Translations under genes and position numbers: made by a program
Part shown: in pieces, positions 1 to 4,850 of the stretch
Numbering within the stretch: position 1 is the stretch's first letter
How the letters are laid out: each line of letters opens with the position of its first letter
Assembly (NCBI GenBank): GCA_023426425.1
Contig: JAFAAT010000301.1
Span: 1 to 5,595, forward strand
Direction: 5' to 3'
DNA length: 5,595 nt
Source: Bacteroidota bacterium
GTDB lineage: Bacteria > Bacteroidota > Bacteroidia > Chitinophagales > Chitinophagaceae
The notes under the pieces: model-generated
Database searches by the model: none
Told to the model about the DNA's origin: nothing
Seen by the model: the letters and a program-made list of their open reading frames with translations, nothing else

Positions 1-2
1 GT

Positions 3-51
3 AATCAGTAATCAGTAATCAGTAATTAGTAATCAGTAGTCAGTAGTCAGT
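3..51. repeat. Heptamer tandem repeat (AATCAGT)n
   Basis: Seven consecutive 7-bp units run head to tail: AATCAGT three times, AATTAGT, AATCAGT, then AGTCAGT twice. The first two bases of the window (GT) fit the end of another unit, so the array probably continues to the left. It lies beyond the terminator of the aldolase gene in non-coding DNA. Short intergenic heptamer arrays of this type are, from memory, common in Bacteroidota and probably arise by replication slippage. No function can be read from the sequence. Confidence 0.9.
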
Positions 52-78
52 GTGTTGGAGAGTATTTTGATTTTAGGG

Positions 79-108
79 TAAAAGAAAAGACGCGAGGAAT
101 CGCGTCTT
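79..108 (-). terminator. Intrinsic terminator of the aldolase gene
   Basis: On the minus strand a perfect 9-bp stem (AAGACGCGA pairing with TCGCGTCTT, loop TTCC; plus-strand arms 87-95 and 100-108) is followed by a T-rich tract (TTCTTTTA). It lies 27 bp after the stop codon of the minus-strand aldolase gene, where a rho-independent terminator is expected. In the plus direction the stem is followed by CTGG, so it should act mainly on minus-strand transcription. Confidence 0.85.
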
Positions 109-134
109 CTGGTATGAGATAAAATGAAAACCGA

Positions 135-788
135 CTACTTCATTGTGGCGGCGTCTTTGAGGAATTGCTGGAGGCCGAGATCGGTAAGCGGGTGTTTGAG
201 GAGTCCGAGGATAGAGCTGAGGGGGCAGGTGCAGACATCAGCACCGGCGGCGGCACAGCGTGTGATGTGCAGGGGGGTGCGGATGGATGCTGCCAGAACT
301 TCAGTCATGTAGCCCTGGGCGTTGTAGATACTAACGATTTCCTCGATAAGTTGTACGCCATCCCAATTACTATCGTCGATGCGGCCAAGGAAGGGTGATA
401 CGTAAGTGGCACCTGCTTTGGCAGCCAGGATTGCCTGTCCGCCTGAAAATACCAGGGTGCAGTTGGTCTTGATGCCGTTATCGGTGAACCATTTGATTGC
501 CTTAACCCCTTCCTTAATCATTGGAACCTTGACGACGATGTTCTCGTGGATTTTTACCAGCTCTTTACCTTCTGCGATGATTTCGTCGAAGGTTGTGCCG
601 AAGACTTCGGCGCTGACAGGCCCGTCGACCATTTCACAGATGGTTTTGTAGTGTTGCATGATGGCATCCTTGCCTTTGATGCCTTCTTTGGCCATCAGGG
701 AAGGATTGGTAGTGACACCGTCGAGGATGCCGAGGTCATGTGCTTCACGGATCTGGTCGAGGTTGGCCGTATCGATAAAAAACTTCAT
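135..788 (-). CDS. fsa: TalC/FSA-family transaldolase (fructose-6-phosphate aldolase-like)
   Basis: This 217-residue cytoplasmic enzyme belongs to the small class I aldolase group containing fructose-6-phosphate aldolase (FSA) and TalC-type transaldolase of the pentose phosphate pathway. It starts with MKFFIDTANL and carries the family motif DGVTTNPSL near residues 23-31. The Schiff-base lysine is K87 in VVKVP, followed by the NCTLVFS strand (109-115) and SPFLGRIDD (131-139). Length is full for the family. The residue that separates the two activities is F133 (SPFLGR); E. coli FSA has Tyr there, while transaldolases, including B. subtilis TalC, have Phe. Transaldolase activity is therefore more likely than FSA activity, although automatic annotation will probably say fsa. 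It lies 58 bp downstream of the interrupted gene on the same strand, so the two could be cotranscribed; I found no convincing promoter in the gap. A strong terminator follows it. Confidence 0.95.
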   Translation of the reverse strand: MKFFIDTANLDQIREAHDLGILDGVTTNPSLMAKEGIKGKDAIMQHYKTICEMVDGPVSAEVFGTTFDEIIAEGKELVKIHENIVVKVPMIKEGVKAIKWFTDNGIKTNCTLVFSGGQAILAAKAGATYVSPFLGRIDDSNWDGVQLIEEIVSIYNAQGYMTEVLAASIRTPLHITRCAAAGADVCTCPLSSILGLLKHPLTDLGLQQFLKDAATMK

Positions 789-846
789 AAAAAACTTATG
801 GGAATAAATGAGCTGCGAAATTAACCAAAAGACGCGGAGTAGAAAA

Positions 847-1635
847 TTAAGTTCTGTTTTCGATGTCTTCGACTGCAGGGCCGCAGTAGACGGCGATGAT
901 CTCTGCGGCGGTGAGGTTTCGATCTACAAGTGGGTGTACCTGGCCATTGATAAAGGTGCCGAGCTGGATGCCTGTTACGACAAAGACCGGCAAATATGCG
1001 GCCTGGGGGAGGGTGAGGCTGGTTTCATAGGTGGTTGTATCTTTCGCACGGAGCGGTATCCAGTCAGTTTCATGTATCTGGCTTGCGGAGCCTCCGTGGG
1101 ATTGGTAGAAATCGAAAGCGCCAATGCCGCTGGTTATTTGGAAATGAGTGGCACGGTCGGTTGGGTGTTGCGTGTATTCATGAGAAATTTTGCGATGGGA
1201 TATGTGAAAAGTGTTGACTTCCCGGGTACATGAAACATTAGATATTTCAAGGCTGGAAAGTGACCTGTATTTATTAAGCTCCATTTTTTTGAAGGTACCT
1301 AGTTGGGCGATATCGGGCTAGCGCACTGTGTTGTAGTCGGTTTTTTTGGGGGTGATCTTCTGCATGATTTTGAGCATGTCCTGGTGTTGGCGCCGGTAGT
1401 TGAACTTCTGGATGAAGATCGGTTTCAGGGTTTCGCGAATGTGTTTTACCCAGCGGCTGGCGTTTGCGAAGCCGGTGCCGGCGCAGCGGCTGCCTGCGAA
1501 TTCGGGAGCTGTGAGGACCCGTTCTGCGTCGAGAGAGGATTTTGATTGAGCGACGTATCCATCCTGTGTTTTTCTGAAGGTGACTCCACCCATGGAACCG
1601 CCGGCGTAGGGGTTAATTCCCATTTGTTTTGCCAT
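847..1635 (-). pseudogene. Uncharacterised Bacteroidota family gene interrupted by one in-frame TAG
   Basis: One 262-codon frame runs from ATG at 1635 to TAA at 847-849 but is broken by a TAG at 1318-1320 (codon 106). The 105-residue N-terminal part begins MAKQMGINPYAGGSMGGVTF and has the TFRKTQDGY and SKSSLDAERV features that I recall from an uncharacterised Bacteroidota family of about 250-265 residues. The part after the stop stays open in the same frame for 156 codons. It holds what looks like the family's C-terminal domain, with THFQITSGIGAFDF, a PVFVVTGIQL strand and a final AAEIIAVYCG. Total length and domain order thus fit one ancestral gene. An in-frame ATG at 1284, twelve codons past the stop and preceded by an A-rich stretch, could allow a separate 145-residue product. 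It may be a recent pseudogene, a two-ORF arrangement or a base-call error. Function is unknown; no signal peptide or membrane segment is seen. Confidence 0.75.
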
Positions 1636-1734
1636 AAAAATACAGTTTTAGTCAAATAATATATGTCCTTTAAATCTCGAAGGTTGTTATTTATTCAAAA
1701 ACGGGAATTTGCAGCTTTTAGTATGTGAGTATTA

Positions 1735-1763
1735 CTAAAAAGAAAAGTCGAAGGGACGTTCGA
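1735..1763 (-). terminator. Weak intrinsic terminator candidate
   Basis: On the minus strand a 5-bp stem (TCGAA pairing with TTCGA, loop CGTCCC; plus-strand arms 1748-1752 and 1759-1763) is followed by CTTTTCTTTTTAG. It lies about 100 bp after the stop of the minus-strand secreted-protein gene. The stem is short and has only moderate GC, but the T-rich tract is on the right side for minus-strand termination. The rest of 1636-1859 shows only a small imperfect direct repeat (TATGGAGTTAG / TATGGAGTTGG, near 1799-1820) and no gene. Confidence 0.35.
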
Positions 1764-1859
1764 GGGGTGGTTATGACCCGTTCATGTCAGGGCGGACATA
1801 TGGAGTTAGTATGGAGTTGGTATTGACTGCCTATAGAGGTGATATGGAGGCGGGGGTGT

Positions 1860-2762
1860 TTATTTGAATGCTTTTGGTGCGGGCGCCTCGCCGTCTTTGA
1901 AGGTTTGGATGGGGATGAGATCGCGTATGAAGGTCCATTTGCCATCTTGTAGACGGAAGCCATCATACTGACCGGTTGGGGCGTAGGTGTATTTTCTATT
2001 AGGGTCGTTGACCTGTGAGGCCAGCCGGTCGAAATAGATCATTTTGAGGTCTGCATCCCAGTTGAGGGAGGCCTGAACGCCTTTTTTGTACTCCATGACG
2101 AAACGTTTCACGCTTACGGAGGGGTCACTTTCGGAGCTGTAGTTAAATACGGGTGCACCAAAAACCACACCATTTTCTGTGAAGCGGAGGGGGTCGAGGA
2201 TTTTCTTGTTGCTGATTGGGCTACTGGCGTTGAGGCCGAAGAGGGTGTAAACCTTCTCGCCGTTTATCTCATGGTCCATGATGCGATAATAGAGGGCGCC
2301 GAACCAGCGCTGGTTGTTGAGGATGCTGTCCTGAACATTGTTTTTAAGTTCGTGGCCGTAGTCGAAGAGGGGGATGAGGTTTAACTCTTCGCCGGCACGC
2401 TGGATGGCGCCGTAGTAACGGACGATATGCGGTTGAGGCTGGATTTGCCAGTTGAAGATGCGAAAGGATTTGTCATCCGGGGCGATAATGTTGATTGCTT
2501 CGCTGAGTTTAGGAAAGTTGTAGCTGTAGGAGTTTGGAGTTTTCAGAGCGCGGACGAGCTGACGGACAAATTTTTCGCAGTAGAGAGGGCGTTCATCTGG
2601 GATGAAAGCATTGTACACGGAGTCTGAGAGTTTCACGAGGGAGTCTTCGACCTGCTGCAGGTATGCCAGGTCATCCTCAGCGGGTGGGGTCTGAGCCTGG
2701 GCGGTGGTAGTGAGCAGTGAAATACATACAAAGGCTCCAACGGCGAAAATTCTCTTCATCAT
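1860..2762 (-). CDS. Secreted protein of unknown function
   Basis: A 300-residue protein with a typical Sec signal peptide: MMKR, a hydrophobic core (IFAVGAFVCISLL), then TTTAQAQT with probable cleavage after AQA (about residue 23). The cysteine in the core does not fit a lipobox, so a soluble periplasmic or exported protein is more likely than a lipoprotein. The mature part has an N-terminal region with charged helices (about 30-75) and aromatic-rich segments such as FRIFNWQI, RWFGALYYRI, EKVYTLFGLN and GQYDGFRLQDGKW. I recognise no catalytic motif or named domain. From memory, similar proteins of this length are conserved in Chitinophagaceae without assigned function. The frame stays open up to a TTG at 2786, but that codon lies inside a perfect promoter -7 box, so the start is the ATG at 2762 (or the adjacent ATG at 2759). 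It appears to be a single-gene unit. Confidence 0.85.
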   Translation of the reverse strand: MMKRIFAVGAFVCISLLTTTAQAQTPPAEDDLAYLQQVEDSLVKLSDSVYNAFIPDERPLYCEKFVRQLVRALKTPNSYSYNFPKLSEAINIIAPDDKSFRIFNWQIQPQPHIVRYYGAIQRAGEELNLIPLFDYGHELKNNVQDSILNNQRWFGALYYRIMDHEINGEKVYTLFGLNASSPISNKKILDPLRFTENGVVFGAPVFNYSSESDPSVSVKRFVMEYKKGVQASLNWDADLKMIYFDRLASQVNDPNRKYTYAPTGQYDGFRLQDGKWTFIRDLIPIQTFKDGEAPAPKAFK

Positions 2763-2783
2763 CTTTGCAAGGGGTGGTTTGTA

Positions 2784-2791
2784 CAAAAATA
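2784..2791 (-). promoter_or_regulatory. Bacteroidota -7 box for the secreted-protein gene
   Basis: The minus strand reads TATTTTTG, a perfect match to the TAnnTTTG consensus of the Bacteroidota housekeeping sigma factor. It ends 21 bp before the ATG at 2762, which gives a short leader of roughly 15 nt if transcription begins 4-7 nt downstream. No TTG -33 element is present at the usual 17-23 bp spacing. The box supports the ATG start and argues against a TTG start at 2786. Confidence 0.55.
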
Positions 2792-2821
2792 GGATATTAT
2801 GGGGTTGTTTAGGTGTTGAGT

Positions 2822-3066
2822 CGTTGATTTGTGTAGTTGTTTGGGCGTTGAATTGTTTTTTCGTTGAATCGTTTTTTTGTTTTTAATGTTGAGTTGTTGA
2901 GGCGTTGATTTGTGTAGTTGTTTCTATTGTTGAGGCGTTGAGTCGGTGAGTTGTGTAGTTGTTTATTTTGTTGAGACGGTGAGACGTTGATTTGTATAGA
3001 TGTTTAGGGTGTTGAATCGTTTTTGCGTTTTTTGTTGTTTTGAGCGTTTTTGCTGTGTAGTTGTTG
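2822..3066. repeat. Degenerate 41-bp tandem repeat array, six units
   Basis: Six units start at 2822, 2862, 2903, 2944, 2985 and 3026, with periods of 40, 41, 41, 41 and 41 bp. The clearest shared segment begins CGTTGATTTGTGTAG and continues TTGTTT. It is identical over 21 bp at 2822-2842 and 2903-2923 and has two mismatches each at 2944-2964 and 2985-3005. Units 2 and 6 are strongly diverged but stay in register. Each unit also contains smaller GTTGA sub-repeats. The plus strand is very rich in G and T and nearly free of C. The array fills most of the roughly 340-bp space between the divergent secreted-protein and GyrI-like genes, and I see no credible gene in that space. There are no unrelated spacers, so it is not a CRISPR array. 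Confidence 0.8.
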
Positions 3067-3091
3067 GTGAGTGCTTAATTCAAACCTCAAA

Positions 3092-3099
3092 TATATTTG
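3092..3099 (+). promoter_or_regulatory. Bacteroidota -7 box for the GyrI-like gene
   Basis: TATATTTG is a perfect TAnnTTTG match that ends only 4 bp before the ATG at 3104. TTG trinucleotides at 3061-3063 and 3064-3066 could serve as a -33 element, but the nearer spacing of 25 bp is slightly longer than the usual 17-23. If the box is used, transcription would begin at or next to the start codon and give a leaderless or nearly leaderless mRNA. Confidence 0.45.
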
Positions 3100-3103
3100 C
3101 CTA

Positions 3104-3589
3104 ATGGAAGTAAGAATCGTGGAACATCCGGCGCGGGTGCTGGTGGGGATGCGGATGGAGATGAGTCTTTCGGACAACCGGATACCTGAGATCTGGCGGC
3201 GGTTTATGCCACGGAGGCAGGAGATAGAGCACCGGGTTTCGGAGGAGCTAATCTCCATGCGGCAACATGAGCCTGGGTTTGATATCAGGAGATTTAATCC
3301 GGCGACGGTTTTTCATCAATGGGCTGCGGTGGAAGTGGAAAAGGGGGGTAAGGTTCCCGAGGGAATGGAAATGATTGAGGTGCCGGAAGGAAAGTATGCA
3401 GTTTTCCTGCACCGTGGCGGGCCGGCCACAGCGGGCAGGAGTTATAGCTATATTTATGGCGAGTGGATGCCTGCTTCCGGGTATGTGCCGGCTCAGCGCC
3501 CCTCGTATGAAGTAATGGGTGCCCGGTATGGAGATGGCGGTGCCGATTCCGAGGAGGAGCTCTGGATTGCGATAGAGGAGGAGGCTTGA
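3104..3589 (+). CDS. Stand-alone GyrI-like small-molecule-binding protein
   Basis: This 161-residue cytoplasmic protein matches the GyrI-like / AraC effector-binding domain family, known as ligand-binding modules of MerR- and AraC-type regulators and as stand-alone proteins. Visible family features are the N-terminal strand VRIVEHPARVLVGMRM (3-18), a central helix with EIWRRFMPR, the strand WAAVEVE (73-79), the IEVPEGKYAVF turn-strand (91-101), and the C-terminal signature RPSYEVMG (132-139) followed by SEEELWIAIE (149-158). The glutamate of SYEVMG occupies the position where regulators such as BmrR bind cationic ligands. There is no DNA-binding domain, so a ligand-binding, sequestering or hydrolase-like role is possible; the ligand is unknown. 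The frame extends upstream to a GTG at 3071, but the ATG at 3104 gives the normal domain start and lies downstream of the -7 box. Its stop is one base from that of the convergent DUF2267 gene. Confidence 0.88.
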   Translation: MEVRIVEHPARVLVGMRMEMSLSDNRIPEIWRRFMPRRQEIEHRVSEELISMRQHEPGFDIRRFNPATVFHQWAAVEVEKGGKVPEGMEMIEVPEGKYAVFLHRGGPATAGRSYSYIYGEWMPASGYVPAQRPSYEVMGARYGDGGADSEEELWIAIEEEA

Positions 3590-3590
3590 T

Positions 3591-4022
3591 TTACCTCAGC
3601 GCGTCGGCAATTTCTTTAGGCAACTCGGTGATGAGGTGGCGGTATTCGCCATCGTCGACATATTGTCGCAAGGCGTTGAAGACCGTTCTGATTTTGTTTT
3701 TTGCGGTTTCGATGTCGGTAAAATCGGTACCACCGCGCGGTTGTGTCCGCTGCAGGTCCAGAAGAAACTCGTCCATAGTTCGGCTGTCGGAAAGTGGTTG
3801 GGAGATGTTCCAGCCGTCGATATAAATACCCTTCAATAACAATGGATGTTGCGAAACCAGGTGCATAGATTCTTCCGGAGTAATCCGATTCCGGATGGCG
3901 TGCATCACTGCCCGGGTGAGTCTCATAGCCTGTTGGATATCTTCAGGAGCTCCTAGTTGAAGTGCTAGTTTTTTGAAGAATGACTGGGCATCATCGCAGT
4001 GCTTTTGGACAATTGTTTCCAT
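3591..4022 (-). CDS. DUF2267 domain protein
   Basis: A 143-residue soluble protein in which one DUF2267 domain occupies almost the whole length. Recognisable features are an N-terminal helix (ETIVQKHCDDAQSFFKKLAL), AMRLTRAVMHAIRNRITPEE (32-51), the PLLLKGIYIDGWN motif (60-72), TMDEFLLDL (82-90) and the closing KIRTVFNALRQYVDDGE / LPKEIADAL segments (110-142). The internal symmetry of helix-rich halves, each ending in an acidic and Pro-containing turn, is typical of the family. Biochemical function is not established; members are often found near stress or membrane-associated genes. No signal peptide is present. It is divergent from the 4135 gene, with a 112-bp gap, and convergent with the GyrI-like gene, with one base between the stops. 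On its strand TCATTTTG in the upstream gap is one mismatch from TAnnTTTG, too weak to call a promoter. Confidence 0.88.
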   Translation of the reverse strand: METIVQKHCDDAQSFFKKLALQLGAPEDIQQAMRLTRAVMHAIRNRITPEESMHLVSQHPLLLKGIYIDGWNISQPLSDSRTMDEFLLDLQRTQPRGGTDFTDIETAKNKIRTVFNALRQYVDDGEYRHLITELPKEIADALR

Positions 4023-4134
4023 AGGAATGTGGTTTCCGGTATCGGCAAAATGATGATGCCAGTAGGAGTGGCTTTTGTGATAGGGGGAAGAACCTCAATG
4101 TGTTTGTGTATCTTTAGAATCTAATTCTGGAGGA

Positions 4135-4827
4135 ATGGGTCATTTTTTTCTAACTGAGCGTCTGCTTACGGAGGGATCTTTCCTTTCATTTGTTTCCAAG
4201 GTGTACGAGGATTTTGTTTCCCGAAATCCCAGGGATTACGAAGCTGTTCTGGCTAAAGGGCAGGATTTCAAACTGACTGCCAAAAAGTGGTTAATCCAAT
4301 GCAGAGATGAAAGGTCCCTGAGAGAGGAACAGGGGGTGATGTTGCCGTTCCGGGAGTTTGCCTTGTTGCGGATGACGACGCTGCTGACGATGGATATAGA
4401 CAACTTTACCAAGGAGTTGGCGATTGGTAAAGTGGTACGGACAGAGAAATTCCTGGAGGAGCTGAAGAAGGTGCGGAAGCATTTTGAGACAGCGCTTTAC
4501 CTGACACCGGTGAAGAATGAGCTTTTGCATGTGTTGCTGGAGCGAATACCGCCTACGCTGAAGCCGGAGAGTGAGAGTCCTGGGCCGCAGGCAAGCCAGG
4601 CACAGACACCAGAGTACCTGATATGGAACGGTTCGTTGCGGGAGCTATGTGAATGTTTTAGTGCGTGGAACAGCAATGCCTATGGAACAGCAAACCTGAA
4701 CTACAAAACTGAAGAGCTGGCCGCCTTTCTGCAGAAAAGCTTCAGAGACTCATCGGGACGGGAATTTCCATTGACCCTGCTAAAGCAGGGACTGGAAGAA
4801 AAAGCCAGGGTGAGTACCGGAAGGTAA
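4135..4827 (+). CDS. Hypothetical protein with RteC-like C-terminal region (tentative)
   Basis: A 230-residue soluble protein with no signal peptide or membrane segment. The N-terminal two thirds are predicted helical and highly charged (for example FLEELKKVRKHFETALYL, 106-123). A Pro/Ser/Gln-rich linker follows (about 140-159), then a C-terminal segment beginning YLIWNGSLRELCE (161-173) and continuing with KTEELAAFLQKSF (191-203) and FPLTLLKQGLEEKAR. The pattern W-x-G-S-x-x-x-L-x-E, then an EELA helix, then a C-terminal L-x-x-L helix resembles RteC, the excision regulator of Bacteroides conjugative transposons. The match is partial and from memory, and no other conjugative element genes are in view. 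The ATG at 4135 is preceded by GGAGG only one base away, closer than an effective Shine-Dalgarno; no better in-frame start lies nearby. It ends 14 bp from the convergent ClC gene. Confidence 0.7.
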   Translation: MGHFFLTERLLTEGSFLSFVSKVYEDFVSRNPRDYEAVLAKGQDFKLTAKKWLIQCRDERSLREEQGVMLPFREFALLRMTTLLTMDIDNFTKELAIGKVVRTEKFLEELKKVRKHFETALYLTPVKNELLHVLLERIPPTLKPESESPGPQASQAQTPEYLIWNGSLRELCECFSAWNSNAYGTANLNYKTEELAAFLQKSFRDSSGREFPLTLLKQGLEEKARVSTGR

Positions 4828-4850
4828 GGCCGTCGATTGGCTTATTTTAT
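4821..4850 (+). terminator. Weak terminator candidate at the end of the 4135-4827 gene
   Basis: AAGGCC and TGGCTT can form a 5-bp stem with one bulged G around the loop GTCGATT, followed by the T-rich ATTTTAT in the plus direction. It overlaps the stop of the plus-strand gene and the last codons of the convergent ClC gene. The stem is short, so the call is uncertain; in the minus direction there is no T tract. Confidence 0.25.

Noticed and set aside
124..824. Several plus-strand ORFs (124-312, 165-398, 406-651, 546-824)
   Set aside because: They are antisense to the well-supported transaldolase gene and have no family-like sequence.
808..1233. 141-codon plus-strand ORF
   Set aside because: It overlaps the minus-strand interrupted gene, whose translation fits a family C-terminal domain; the plus-strand translation shows no recognisable pattern.
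1653..1660. ATTATTTG as a -7 box for the interrupted gene
   Set aside because: It matches only the TTTG part of TAnnTTTG, and no TTG element lies at suitable spacing upstream.
2704..2886. 60-codon plus-strand ORF ending in the repeat array
   Set aside because: It is antisense to the signal peptide region of the secreted protein, and its C-terminus is a translation of GT-rich repeat.
2822..3066. CRISPR array
   Set aside because: Units abut with no unrelated spacers, copies are degenerate, there is no dyad symmetry and no cas gene.
3004..3258. 84-codon minus-strand ORF
   Set aside because: It is antisense to the start of the GyrI-like gene and runs into the tandem repeat; the protein is low in complexity and unlike a real domain.
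3586..3839. Plus-strand ORFs at 3586-3825 and 3636-3839
   Set aside because: They are antisense to the DUF2267 gene, whose translation is clearly conserved.
4109..4116. TATCTTTA as a -7 box for the 4135 gene
   Set aside because: The final G of the consensus is missing and the nearest TTTG is 31 bp upstream, too far for a -33 element.
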